From Durusdinium trenchii (taxonomy: Eukaryota > Sar > Dinophyceae > Suessiales > Symbiodiniaceae), in the NCBI GenBank assembly GCA_963970005.1, contig CAXAMN010003958.1:62001-126000 (forward strand): DNA of 64,000 bases, written 5' to 3'. A model generated the notes under the pieces. That model was not told the DNA's origin. It searched no databases and worked only from the letters and a program-made list of their open reading frames with translations. Position 1 is the stretch's first letter; the number at the start of each line of letters is the position of its first letter. The translations under genes and the position numbers were made by a program. Shown in pieces: positions 51,143 through 64,000 of this stretch.

Positions 51143-54100
51143 GGGAAAACAAAAACACTTAAAACCGTGTGCCACCCTCAACGCCCGCACCAGGCACGGT
51201 GGCCTCCTTCTCTTTGGCTCCCCACTCGTCGCCTGAATACAACGCAATACCGAGTTGATCGGCTCAAGAAGCGTGAAAACACCAGCAAACACCAAGGATT
51301 CATCCTATCTGGTGATTTATAGGGAGTTTTGGTGGACACTAGGGGCGTCGGCGTCTGTTCTTTCATGTTTGATGATTTGTATATCCGGCTCATCAATTTC
51401 TACAGGGATTTTTTGGCGTACATCGTCTAGCGCGGTGCTAGCGCGGCTAGCGCAACAAATCACGGGTACTTGAGTGGGTGAACAAGAGAGCACGGGAGGG
51501 AGTGGGTGAAGGAGTGGGGAAAAGGGGGAGGACAATAAGGAGAAGAGGAGAAGTTCATTGTCTAAAATTGTTTTACATGCATAATTACACACATGCGAAC
51601 GAATCGTGTCATGCTGCCCTGCAGAATCACTATATTTTGGGGCCCAGTTCTAAACGAATATGTAAAAAACATGTTGCTCATCTGAAGAGCAAGGGCTCTT
51701 GAATGCAATGCACATGGCTCAAGAAGTGGGTACGCGGCATACACCCGAAACCACTGCTTAGCTCGCTGTCATCAATGAGGATTCATGGCATTCACAGTGC
51801 CTTGTGCAACACATCCATCAACACCTTTTTGTGCGCCCATGCCTCACCTCGCACACGCTTCGAATGGTTTTGCGCGCTAAGCAGTGGGAGCCTCGCAACC
51901 GTTGATCTTGGAAGCTGTACCTGAGCAAGCTCAGTCAGAGGCTCCCGACCGTTGGACGGCTGTCCGTGTGGATGACCTAGTGACCTATATGACAGCTTCT
52001 GGGTTCGTCTTTTGGCAAGGAAAACCTCCATTTGGCACAGGACATGGGTGGCAGAATCCTGTTTGCCCCCGAGCCAATGAGCTGGTCAAGTTGAAAGAAA
52101 CTTGAAATCTTATCTCATCTGTATCAACTTTGCCAGTTCATTCGTAGTTACTTCACTGCTGATATGTTAAACAATAAAAATACAATACACCATTTTGTTT
52201 GATGATATCCTTTCACCGTTCGGTTGGGTTATAAATTGCAGGTGATACATAATAATATATATATACATGTGTGTTTGTATGTATATTCATGATATATATA
52301 ATGATAAATATATATCCTTATATATCTAATCAAACCTCACCCTTCGGATCCCTTCGGTTCTTCCAACCTCTCGAGTGGGGGACCTTGTTTTCCCATGTTC
52401 CGCTTGGCCCGGTCGACCTCGTTCCATTTCAGGTCACTCGCCCAGAGCCAAGATCAGGCGAATTGGTTCTCCCCGACCTGCACGTCGAGAAGGAGACGTC
52501 ACGTCAGTTCTACTCCCCCGGTTTGGGGAGTGACGGAGAAGAACCAAAACACCTTACAAAAGCAAGCAAAAGCGGGAAAATGGTTCTTAGACGATCAAAA
52601 GCCCCAACCAGAAACCGAACACAGGGTGTATAAATATATAATATATATATATATTAATATGTATGTGACCTTTAGATTAGAGGTGATCCGGGGTGTCCAA
52701 AAGCATCCAAAAGCCACCGGCAGCCTGTTGGAAGGTCCTGAAAGAAATTGAAGATGGTGGTTTGGTCGTGGTTCCACTATAAAGTTCTAATTTTGGCTTA
52801 AGCCATCTTAAGCCTTTGTTTATAGACGCTTGAGGTTCAACGGTTTAACTACGGACGTTTGTATTGATCTTTTTTGTGTGGCATTGGTTGTTCCACTCTG
52901 GCAAGTGAGAGTTACGGACAAATCATTTAAAAAGAGTTCTTTGAGGCTCCAGTGCTCCAGGTGGTGGAATGACAGGTATGATATAAGTATAATAGTTCAA
53001 AACAATAATCCCATGACTGGACCCATCCTGTGATCCCATGCATTATGTGATCCCATGTGTCTCATGAGAAAAAACTCGTCATTCACACTCCCAAAATAAC
53101 AACAGATCCCTGTCCCCCGGGTCTTCCCAACAAAGGATGCACTTCATCGAGCGAGCCAATGGCTTCTTCGGGCGCAGCGGGACGGTCTTTGAGCCGGTCG
53201 CTGACATCGTGCGTCGACGTGTGACCGATTCACCGTTCATAGGGAACCGAATTCGACGGTTCAACGGTTCATACTGTTCATCTCACCACCAGATGAGGGG
53301 GTAAGTCTCGAAGACGGGACGGTGGGAGGATTGGGTGAAGAAAGTTGGGCCATGTATCACTGTATCATAAGGTTTGGGACATGATCTGACACTCTCCAAC
53401 ATGATCCAAAAAGAACTAGACCCTGAGTGACCACCGACCAACCCAAAAATATATTATATATATTTATATATAACCTATACAGTAGGAATTGAACATTCTC
53501 ATCCTGAGGGACTCCAACGAAGTGCTCCACAGATGTCAGGCAAAGATTGTGTATCAGCCAGCGATCCAATCACCTAGCCTTCATGAATAAGTGATGTCAC
53601 ACTTTACAAATTCTATCAAATCATACAACATCATAATATTCAACATGAACCGACATGAATTCCCACAGCCGGCGAAAAAAATATCTAAGATTCTCCAGGG
53701 TTCGACCAACACCTGTGGGAACCACCGAGAATGATATCGACTGATACGTTTTTTTGGATTCGTTTGGCATATTTTTTGGCATATATAGGCCTTATATGGC
53801 CCCATCCTCCCTCCTGGTCCTACCAGTCCACATGTTTCCAGGTGAAATAGGGTTTGCTCATGAAAACATCTCAAACCCGCTCTGTTCGCCCATCGTTCGC
53901 TTCGCAGCACGGTGGACCGGTCCGACCCCCGACCGATCGGTCAGGCGCGTGTGTTCGCCGTTCGTCGTTGGGGGCGGCGCCTGCAATGTCGAAGTACTTC
54001 AGCACCAGTTTGCCCTTGGGTCTTTGAGGTACACTGAAGCCTTCAAAGCCTCGGTGGTGAGGCAGAAGCACAGGTGGAAGTGAAGGCACTGAAGTCTGAC

Positions 54101-54429
54101 AGCGTCTGAAGTCCGGGCTTTTTAGGAAAGAGTTCCAGCTGATAGGCTGATAGGCTGATAGGCCATAAAGGAACCAAGTATAGAGGCGACATTCGCGTTT
54201 ATCAAAAAGCTATTGTGTTCTGTACGATTCTTCATTGGAAAAAGCAAAAGAGTTAGTTTTGCTTGAGCAAAAGCTGAATTCCCACTATGCAGCCTCAATC
54301 CACCATGCGGCCCAGTGAGCCTATGAATGAACAAAGTCATGGAATGCAAGGCTTGAATGTTTAAGTGCAAGCAAAAGTCATTGAGTCATTCCTCTCAAAA
54401 CTGGACGTTGGCTAATTCATCTGGGGGTT

Positions 54430-55500
54430 GATCAGAATTAAGGTATCGATCTGGGAAAGCTACAGCCGCCGATCAATATCGCAATTGCAATCGCGGCCAC
54501 GCAGTTGTCAATTGCGGGATGCTTTTCCCCAGATATCAAGAGCTATTGGGGTTCTTACTTCAAGTATAGGAAGAGGTGCCTGTGTGCACTTTGGAGCTTG
54601 GGCTGGTACCGCTGCATGGTGCCGCTGCTGGAGAGCTTGGGTGCCGGTGCTGCTGCAGGGTGCTGCTGCCAGATGTGTGGCCGTGCGCGCTCATGGCCCT
54701 AAAACTTGGTTGGCTGCATCTTCTAAAGCAGGACCGAAAGCATGAGAGGTAACACTCTGGGCTGGACTAGCCAGCTTGTTCCATTGATGTCATATACTTG
54801 GTCACATGAAGATCACGACCTGGCCCTTGCACTTCTGATTTGCCCTTCTCCAAACAAAGTTCGAAGATGTGGGAAAGAGAAATGGCGTGGGCTAGGGGCC
54901 ACTGAGGGAGGTCTAACAGTCGCCTCGCAATCGCGGAACAGTTGCGGCTCAATCGCGGATTTCGACTTTGGCTTTAATTACGCCAGCATAGACCCCAAAT
55001 ACAAGTAGCGTTGGAATCATTGCATTCAAGCTGTCGCGGGTTCTTCAAGCGCTCACAGCAGTGGCACGCAGGGACACTAGCAGCACCCAAGCTCCCAAGC
55101 AGCGGCACCCTGCACTGGCACCAGCGCCCAACCTCCCAAGCACACGCAGCAGCGGCACCAGCACCAAACCCCGCAAGCGCCAAGTGCACACAGCAGCGGC
55201 ACCCTGCAGCGGCACCAGCACCAAAGCCCCCCAAGCGCCCAAGCGCACACAGCAGCGGTGCCTTGCAGCGGCACCAGCACCCAAGCGCACACATGCAGCT
55301 CTCCCTATGCTTGAAGTAAGAACCCCACTAGCTCTCATTATCTGGGGAAAATGTGTGCAGAAATCAACATCATTCTTGAGTTCTTCTTGCTTATGCAAAA
55401 CAGGATTACATATGCATCATTAATATGATTCTCAATCGCAGACCAATCGCCGATCAATCGCGATGCAGCGTTTGTCAATCGCGGAGGCCTCGAAGGATAG
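54430..55500. repeat. Imperfect long inverted repeat element with GC-rich minisatellite
   Basis: The segment from about 54535 (AGCTATTGGGGTTCTTACTT) to 54670 is inverted at about 55345-55070, where the reverse complement reads AGCTAGTGGGGTTCTTACTT. Both arms contain GCGGCACC-type minisatellite units (CAGCGGCACCAGCACC), which are longest at 55080-55300. Outside the arms, AATCGCGG-type words recur on both sides. This resembles a foldback-type transposable element of about 1 kb; no transposase is present. Confidence 0.65.
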
Positions 55501-58500
55501 ATCCTTTCATGACTCTTAGATTCGCATTTACGATCAGCCCTCAAATCTAAACAAGCACATAGTTCCCTTGCTGATTCTAGCTGGTGTCCCAAATAGGCTT
55601 CCCCGTGCAAAAGAGCTGTTCCCTGCCCCCTCTGCTTTCTCATCTTTCTCCAATTCTCCCAAGGCACAACTGGAAACAGCTCCCATCGCGGCTCGGCCAA
55701 CCCCCCGGTGCCGCGAACGCTTCCCGGTGCCGCTGCCAGGCCGGTGCGGTGTCCGAACGCTTCACTCGGTGGGTTTGATCGGGTTACCGTGTCACACACT
55801 CATCGACCTTGGTAGGGACAGACCTCACAAACTGGAAACTGATGGATTTCCATGGAAATTCCCCAAACACCAAAAACGAAGAAGGTATATGTAAGGTGAA
55901 ACGACTTCAAGTGCACTGTGGTGAGGACTGGATCACAGGAAAGTAGCAACCAACTAGCTAAGATCGGTCGAACCCTCATGTAACCCAACAAGGCAATTGT
56001 CCGCCGGTGCAGCTGAAAAAATATCTGGATGCCAGATGAAGTGGAATTGTTGGAGATAGTCAAAGAGCCTAGAAAGGCCAAACATACTTGCCCAACAAAA
56101 CAATCGTTAAATAGCAGAAAAAAAGAGGGCATGTCTTGGACGTGCCTCTTCAGAACATGCCTTGGAGATTTGCAAAAAAAGAACAACTGCCTCTTCAGGA
56201 TCTTGAAAAGCTCCAGGTGGTCGCACAGGAGGGCGGTGCCCAGCATCCACCATGTAGTCACCCAAAAAAATGGAGAAAGGATGATAAACGCTCATCGATT
56301 CTCTTGGGTGTGTCAGGTGTAGACCAAGCCTTGTCCATCTAGTAACATTGAGGTGCACCATTTGTCCAGCGAAAATCATCGCCTCGAGTTCGTCAAACCG
56401 CCCTCGAACATCCCCAACACCTCTGTTTTTCTCTTCGCACTGGGCCAAACAGCCTTCTGGCATGAACCACCGTGTCTCTCATGGGGAAGCAGCGAAAGTC
56501 TGGCGTTGGCCAACTGAAAATATGACGTTCAGCCGGCCAATAGTTTGAGTCAAAAGAAGCCCTGAACTAAGCACTGCAAACCTGCGCCACTTTGAAGAAG
56601 TGACAGCTGGTACTGCTTCCTTTCTCACCCTCGCTGCCGAACACTGAATGGCTAGATCTCTTGCGGTTGCTTTTCACCAAGGTCAGCATACACTAGGTTT
56701 GAGGGGGACACTCCGAAACCACCTGGTCGAAGACGACCATGTCTTTGTCTTGGGGATCCTCGCTTGAAAAATCCTATATGACCGAAACCTGGTCCTATGC
56801 GGGCGGGGTATACATGGAAAATCATTGGAATGGAGGCACACCCTCAGCCTCCTCGAAGGTATGGAAGAAGAACCATGACATGGTCTTTTTTGCCCACGGT
56901 TTGCTCGATGCATTCCCATGCGGCACATGCCAGCAGAATCAACAGCTCCGGAAGCCATAGAAGGATGAAGCTCACAGCCTGGTTGCTGTGATTTGATGCA
57001 ACATTCTATGGGTGGCAATGAGCATGGACAGTCTAGCAGCCTCCCATCTCCTCTTGATGGGAATCCGATCTGGGGGAAGTCTTAGAAGGAGGGCAGCTGG
57101 ACTTGAACCTTGGGAAAAAAAAGGGAAGGAACATTAAGAATCCTTTTTCAGAACTCTTCCTTGAAGAAGATTGGGGTTCTCCCCGGTCTTCGGTGTCCTT
57201 CCGACCCGACCAGAGAAACTCACATGATCTGTGAGATTTCACCACCGACCAAAAATCCACACATGAGAGCTGCCTGAGGTCTTACTGATCTCCAAACAAA
57301 CAACGGTATCAAACACACCAAGATTGGAGACCTGTTGGAAGGCCTCCTGAGGGTGCTGGTACATGTATATTTACAGGCAGGGATAATGTATGTCTACTAA
57401 TCAAATTTAGTCATAAGTTCTATAGATATATAGTTATATAGGTAGTTCCCCCTTGATTCCGAACGACAGTGAAGGTTCAGGTTGACGCCTCAATGAACCT
57501 ATAGTGATGAGAGTGAGAACCATGTTCGACTGTTTCTGGGGATCTTGCCCATCGGTCACCAATCGGTACTACTATCAATAATATCATAGACTCTAGTCAC
57601 TCTTGTCTAGTCACTCTTAGTGAATTTCTGACGGATCCCTTCGCTGAACGAACCATTTTGCGTGTGAACAAAGCATATCCGTGTGAACAGGGAACCGAAA
57701 AGACAGGGCTCACCCATCTGGCCTCCGGCTGTTCTCCGCTCCGAAGAGCTTCCCATCGACCGGCCACAGGTGGCCCAGGCGTTCGCCGGACCGCGACCGG
57801 TTCACCGGGGAATTCGCAGAACGAGATCCGCGGGGCGCTTGGAGGTTTTCTTGGATCTTCTTGGCGCTTATCTGGCAGGGAATCATGCCATCCAAATGTA
57901 GGCTTGTGACAAGGCATCTCGCTGTTTGTCGCTGCATGTGAACATGCGGTGAACTGCATGGTCTCGGTCCAGCCATTGACAGGAGCACACTCTGCAGCCA
58001 TCACAACAACCCCTTAGCAGACTCCAATGTTCTCCAGATAGGACAACATTTTGGGCACACCTCGATTCCAGTGCGGAAATTCAGAGGTTGTACTTGTGTG
58101 TTTGTCCGTCTTTGTTATAACACAGCCACCGTCCACAAGTTCATTCTTGCCGTAACGCATACTCTTTGTGCTTAGACACCCGTGGCAAGTAGATGTAGGT
58201 AGGCCCAACCTTAATGTGATTTTGAATATTCTAACTGCATGTACTTAATTTTGGAATATTCTAACTGCTAGCCCGCCATGATAGCATGCTTTGCTGCACT
58301 TGACAAGAATGAAACCCCTACTGTTGCCACAAGTTCTGGACCAAAAACACTGGTCGGCAAAAACAATGACCGATGTTGTTTGGTTGACTTCAGCAACATG
58401 ATTATCACTGTATCATCAGCACTGCATGATCAATGAACCATGCAGACTGATTGGTTTACTGGTTGGCTGGTACACAATCAACTCTTTGTTGCTCATGTGT

Positions 58501-60987
58501 TTGTCGACCAAAGGGAGAAATTATAAACATCCCCTGTTCAAAGAGCTACACTGTAAATACAAACAAGCCTTGTAAGTGCTTAGCTCCTCCTTCGGCCAAA
58601 TAAATCGTTTGGACACATGGGGCTGTTGCAATGGATGGCAGGCGGGCACTCTTTCTATCCAACCAACTGAATCGGAAGCTTCCGATCGCTTGTTTGGTTT
58701 CAACACACAACCAACAACATTGACAATCGCATAAAGGATGCAATCTTCAAAACCTTGTGTCGCAGCATGAGGGAATTCTCCGAACAGTGACTATACTTCT
58801 TCTGGGCATCTCCAGCATCTCCCTCCGCTGAGATGTGTGCATATCGTGAGTTCCTGTTCCAGTTGGTCGACTCAGCGTACATTAAGACTCCCTACTCCCT
58901 GCCCGATTTTGGACTGGTCACTAAACATGAGTCATGGGTCAACACAAGAATCTCCATAGGCTTGTCATCACTGTTGTGGCTCAGGAGGCAAACTTTCTGT
59001 TGGCTATTCTGCACCACCTGGAATCTAAAATCCCCCAGTGCCGCACATGTCTGCAGATTTGCTGCTGCCACGGTGTAGAATTTCATCCAACCATTGGAGT
59101 GCCAAGGGCACGAGTCAGGTTACAGGCATATGAGCATGTATATGTATATAACAATAACATTAATCCCGAGTACCTATTTCAAAAGCCTGCCCAATTAAGA
59201 AACACCACGTCCGAATCCCTAAATTCGGTATGGTTTGTATTTTGTATTTAAATTACGCCCTTTACTAAACTACCAACATGGTCGATTTTGGGGGTAGTTT
59301 TTTTTTTATCAAGTTCCAAAAGCAAGCGTAACTGCCCACCTCTGTCCGCCCTGTGTATCCACCATGACACGCCGCGTTTACACCACCAGGTTTTCCTTCC
59401 CCCAATGGCACGGACTCATGCAAACGCACTTGCCACCGAGGTCGCGCAAAAAACCGCATGGCACAGTGACATCACCTTTCGAAAGCATTGGTTGTTAGTC
59501 TAATGAAGAATAAGTATTCCAATAGAGGTTTTTGTAGGGAAAGGAAGACCCTTCGATCTGGAGGTATGTTGAATTTTTGATACGAGTTTAATAAAGGATC
59601 TTATCTGGATGATTTTTTGGTGTTGAAGCTCTTCCCAGGTGACCCTGTTTTGGACCCCCCGATTTCAGGGACCCCCTATTTCAAAAATGCGACCGAGTTT
59701 CTCTTAATAGGGGGGGGGCCGTGTTTTTAATAGGTGGACAGGATTATAATATATGAGCCATGGTCCAATGAGGTCAAAGTGTTCATCATGAATCCTTGGA
59801 ATTTGAACCACAGGAGGGAGCTTTGCTCCAAAATCCTCGGTTCAGAACACACTCGGTATGTGGCTTCGTCTGTGGCACCGTCTACGGCGATGCCGGTGGC
59901 TCTACGCCGGACGATGCTGGCAGCCATGTCCATCCCCGACCCAGATAGTCCGGCCACAACTCATGATACTAGTATCCTCAAGTTCTTCCGCACAGCTTGC
60001 ATCAACTAAAAATGGTTTGAGTGACCAGCCCAAAACCTCTCCCGCTTTTGGGGACATCCGGTCTGACGCCGAGTGCCGGGCACTCGAACAAGCTTCTGCC
60101 AATGGATCCGGAAAACGCTGCGAAGCAGTGTGCTTCGCTGCAATGCATGTCACGAAGCTACACATTGGAGATGCTGGTGGTGAAAACGCATCTCCAAGCT
60201 GTCAGTCGCGCACCCGCGTAGCATCACATTGTGGTCCTTCATGCCCCCCATTGACATCGCTTCATGTATGTTTGTATGATTAACAAATTGCTTGAGCCGA
60301 CGACCCGACGGGCCGACGTAACTTGCTTTTGATGTCCAACAAAGCATCTGTCTGGCCAGTAGAAAAAGGCACTGTTCGCCAAAGAGATTGTCCAACAAAG
60401 TGTTTGTGCTTTTCGGTAAGGAATGTGTCCATGGGCCACTGGTGACGCCACATCCATGTGGGAGGCAAAACTTTTAACCCACTCACATGGACGTCTCAAA
60501 GGAAGGGAGCCCCGAGAACAATGATGCTTTCTTGGACCTCGCAAGCCTTCTGAAGCTGAGGATTTGGCATGCGGGTTCGAGGGCAATTCGCCATGGGATG
60601 TCCCCTCGCCAAAAATATTGGAAATTCACAAAGTAAATACGGTACAGATCGGTACAGTATTGTGATATATTGTGAATCCAATAAAATACAACTAACTTAT
60701 AAAACAGTATCGAAAGACATGAACGTCATGAAAATAACATGCTATATATATATATCAATACAATTTATATGTTTCCAGACTTCCTCAGCGACCAAGACTC
60801 ACTACTCCATACCCACTTAGAAAAGATCCCTATCTAAATCGCCTAAAGGAAAACAACTTTCTCCGAAAACTACATTCAAGAATTCTCCAACAAAACTCTG
60901 CCCAGCATCCATCAACATCCCCTGTCCATGTTCCCATACGTTCTCCATGCTCCTCAGTCATGCTCTCCTGGGTTCTCTCACTTTGAG

Positions 60988-61142
60988 CATCGCTCGAAGG
61001 GCGGGCGCGACACCACCGGGTACATGTCACATACGTCACCCGCGGGGCGCTGCCGGCAGCGGCGGCACGAGGCTCGGCCGCAGCGCCGGCGCGGTCTTGC
61101 GGCGTTCGAGGACTTCCTGAAACGAAAAGCCGAAGACGGCGG
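60988..61142 (+). CDS. Possible GC-rich exon
   Basis: After a CTCTCACTTTGAG acceptor-like site, the frame reads HRSKGGRDTTGYMSHTSPAG, an Arg-rich block, and GLAAFEDFLKRKAEDG before a possible donor GGCGG|GTGGTGA. Third positions are mostly G or C. The opposite strand is also GC-biased and open, so the orientation is not certain. Confidence 0.35.
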
Positions 61143-61215
61143 GTGGTGAAAAACGATGGCTTGCCAAGTCGGATTTGGGGTGCCCCCCTTTTTTTTCGGC
61201 GAAGTGGGGTGGGTC

Positions 61216-61245
61216 GGATGGATGGATGGATGGATGGATGGATGG
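61216..61245. repeat. (ATGG)n microsatellite
   Basis: About seven uninterrupted ATGG tetranucleotide units. Confidence 0.95.
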
Positions 61246-63462
61246 TTTTAAATGCCAATCGATTATTGCAGGGATTGGTGGCTTTTGGAGATAAAAGGTG
61301 GTAAACCTGGGGGTTGGAGCTCCGAAATCTGTTTGAGCAGGAACTTTCACTAAATGATGATGTCAGTTAGCAATTGGACCAAGGGTGACCAACTCCCATT
61401 GGTGAGGTTTTCTGGGCGACATCTCTGAATTCATCCATGGATGTGGAGTGAAATTCTGAACACCACTTGTTTAGAATTTCTTCGGAAAATGATCATCCAA
61501 GGTTCCACGCCATCCACGTAGCTATGATTATTCCAAAAAAGTGTAGGTGATGGCCGTTTCTCTTTGTGTTTGGTTGGCATAGACTCAAACATTGGCAGTT
61601 TGGAGCGCTGGGCGCTCGGTTTTGTTTTGTCGCAACATGGCGCAACGTTCTTTTGGCTCGAAGATTCACTGTGTGCTGCTGCTCTGTTGTTTTTGAGATA
61701 TCTTCAGTGAGGCTTGCACAGCTGACTGTACGGCCCACAGCAGACCATTTGGACTAACAGTTTAACCTTAAAATGACATTGACCCTGGCCACACTGGTGT
61801 CGACTGCGAATACCCTTTCAATGAACACCCATGAAAGCTGTGGACAAATACAGTACAAAGTTTCCCTGACGTTCTTCAGGTGCAGGATTTTCTCCAAGAA
61901 TTCCCAAGTGGCTCATCACTTTCAGTTGACTTGGTGCTATCACCGTATAGACTTAGTTTCATTCCCAATTAGTTGCGCTCGTGATCGCGCCGAGCATCTA
62001 CCAGCTCTTGCCCCAAAGGGCTGTTGATCCCGGCAGAACCACCAACACCCACAAGGTTGGCACTGGAGCCTTTCTCCTTGGCAGTTGGCGGCCGCTGCGC
62101 AAACAAATGTGATGCATCCCACAAATGGTCAGGCGTTCAAACTGACTATGGTGGTTGTACGGCTCAAAGCTCAAAGGCCTTGGCAATCGGATAACATATG
62201 ATAACATGAATCCCATTGTGCTGCTTCCAATCCCTTCTCCCGATGCTCTGGCCTACAAATCATGACGAGAAGCTGCGGTGGTTCTCAGGGTCTTCTGAAG
62301 CACAGCCCAATCAGCCCAATGAACAGGCAAGGTTTTGCGTGGGCAAGTTGTGTGTCGTGCATCGTTGCGTCTCCCCAGCCCTCAGGTAAACACCTAATTA
62401 ATTACCACAATAATCCATAATATTTGGTGACTGCTGCAAACTTTAGGGTTGACTCATGCAATTCGATCTGAACTGGGTGTTGAATAAGGTAAGATTACCT
62501 CCCACCTCAAGCAAATAAAATAGCAATAAAAACAACAAAAAATAGACAGGCAAAAAATGGCCCATTCTCCCGGAAAGACCGCGGCCTCGCCGACCTCGCC
62601 ACGAAAGAACCAAGTGTCCATGGCTTGCAGCTCTTCCATCAATGATGACTCAGGTGCTGCCACTGCGATCTCCCAACCCAAGCCACGCCCGCCGCTCGTC
62701 CCGCTCACGATGCTGACGAGATGGCTGCCTTAAGCTGGTGCGCCAAGCGCACTGTTGTTGGCGCCGGGTGGTTGGCGTGCCCGAGAACAGCATCGGGGTG
62801 AAATACATGAAGCTCAGATCAGTGATAGATCGGGTGGTGACTACATAGCTTAGCAAAACAACACTCAAATGTTTTATAAGAAGCTTTTGGGGTTTGGGAC
62901 CACTCATTGTAGTTTCCTGTTGTTAGAGGGTGTTGCTTTATTCTGTTCTGGTAGGCAAGGATGCCTACAAATCATATTAAGTGTTCGTGTGTTGCTAGTA
63001 CCCACCAAGAAGTATTTCTGCAATCCATGTACATAGCCTAGCCAACGAAAGAATATGGTCCAGCATGTTGGTACGTACCATGTTCTCAACATGTCTCCAT
63101 TATGCACCTGGCTGGCATCATAAAACACAAGAATAACTGGTCTTTCCGAAAGTGAACACTTGAGAGGTGTCAATTTAAGGCCGGAACCTCACCCTTTAGT
63201 TGTATTGGATTTGAATGCATGCTGCATGACCCTTGGGCCATGGGGCGACTCCCAGCTCCGCTCAGCTCAGACCGGGCAACTCAAACTCACCCTTCACTTC
63301 CTTCGCCCCAGCTGAAAAAAACCTCATGAGTCATGAGACACACCAAATCCTTTCCTCCAAACAGACAAGCACCAACCGACCAGTACTGACCTGTTTATCA
63401 CGACGCAGAAACTGGCCTCCTTTCTTTTGTGTGTTTGCTTTCTATTTTCTTCGCTTGTCCAG

Positions 63463-63720
63463 AAACCTGTTACCGTCGCCCTCCCAAACCGTCCGCGGCG
63501 ACCGGTGCTGAACCGTCAGACGGGGCGGGCGACGATGGTTCGGCGACGGGGCGTGCAACGAAGTCCGCCCAGCGGACTGGCGGGGCCGAGTGGCTGGTTG
63601 GGCGATCCCAGACCACTGCCACCTCCTCGTGGCTATGGAGATGCTCCAAGTCTTCGTCGCCCAGGAGACGAAGCTCAAGACCTCTGGGAGTGTGGAGAGG
63701 AGTGGTGTGTTTTGGGTGTG
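63463..63720 (+). CDS. Possible exon after a strong acceptor
   Basis: A long pyrimidine tract (63415-63460) ending GTCCAG precedes GC-rich sequence. Two plus frames remain open; one reads RRPPKPSAATGAEPSDGAGD and GRATKSAQRTGGAEWLVGRS with a strong G/C bias at third positions. The 3' boundary is unclear. This is the best-looking splice acceptor in the right flank, but the product is unknown. Confidence 0.35.
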
Positions 63721-64000
63721 GAGAGGAGTGGTGCGTGGTTTGGCCTTTAGGATATCCGCTTGGTATTGGTGTGTGTGTGTGTCCACCCCTGGACAAAGGG
63801 TTTTCCACCACCACTCCTTACAGGCAGGGGGTGCAAGCAGCCCATCCAGTCTTGCACCAACGAAGACACTGGATGTGTGCTGGTGATATCGATTTGGGAC
63901 GCCAAATCGACGTACCTGCGCCACAAACTGTTGCTCAAGCTTTTCCACTTCCGATTTGATTCATGGTGGTTTCACATGATACTTTCCCCGCCAACAGGTT

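Larger units (their letters stand above)
44321..64000. other. Gene-poor region with scattered repeats and possible exons
   Basis: No gene with a recognised domain was found. The AT-rich background contains AT tracts (about 52252-52330, 52628-52662, 53449-53475, 60742-60756), an 8-bp tandem repeat GCTGATAG x3 (54138-54163), and the foldbacks, microsatellites and candidate exons listed separately. GC-rich islands at about 53890-54000 and 57700-57850 have biased third positions and may be further exons. Confidence 0.55.

Noticed and set aside
51038-51322. Serine-rich or valine-rich proteins over the AGT tract
   Set aside because: Produced by an AGT microsatellite; no flanking coding signal.
63442-63948. 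Minus ORF of 168 codons at the right end
   Set aside because: Composition and splice context favour the plus strand; the minus sense is rich in His, Thr and Trp without domain pattern.

Overview
The window looks like nuclear DNA of a dinoflagellate, or a close alveolate relative. The reasons are very low gene density, long anonymous AT-rich stretches with short GC-rich islands, exon arrays that run in one direction over many kilobases, introns with AG|G acceptors including apparent GA-AG and GC-AG cases, and two retroelement families of dinoflagellate type. No tRNA, rRNA, bacterial operon or CRISPR array was recognised. All family assignments come from motif reading and recall of families; none was checked by a search.

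Four blocks can be separated. (1) 1-4.8 kb: no gene I can defend. (2) 4.9-10.5 kb, minus strand: a degenerate DIRS/Ngaro-type retrotransposon with a tyrosine recombinase, a Gag-like protein ending in a Cys/His cluster, and a reverse transcriptase/RNase H. The gag-to-pol junction is a single in-frame TAG, followed after 8 nt by a perfect 12-bp hairpin. The order is YR-gag-RT/RH, a circular permutation of the usual gag-RT/RH-YR. (3) 21.4-44.3 kb: a Penelope-like retroelement (minus strand) flanked by direct repeats in permuted order (X-Y on the left, Y-X on the right). Its RT gene is split in two by an insertion of about 18 kb (23309-41328) bounded by a 7-bp direct repeat CACATCT. Removing the insertion and one repeat copy rejoins the RT reading frame across the junction. 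(4) The inserted block carries a minus-strand array of exon-like ORFs: two SAP-like modules, a Met/Asn/Pro-rich protein, a proline/alanine-rich protein, a RING-like domain, a Rossmann methyltransferase-like protein without the catalytic Pro-Cys, and a multi-exon protein with an RNase-H-fold-like (transposase-like) pattern. Several introns between them can be placed to the base with matching phase. This block is the best candidate for an undescribed mobile system.

The flanks (11.3-21.3 kb and 44.3-64 kb) hold microsatellites, foldback elements, dispersed short repeats and a few GC-rich possible exons on the plus strand, all weakly supported.

Two assembly gaps (4833-4842 and 24648-24657) lie beside or inside repeats, so their real lengths are unknown.
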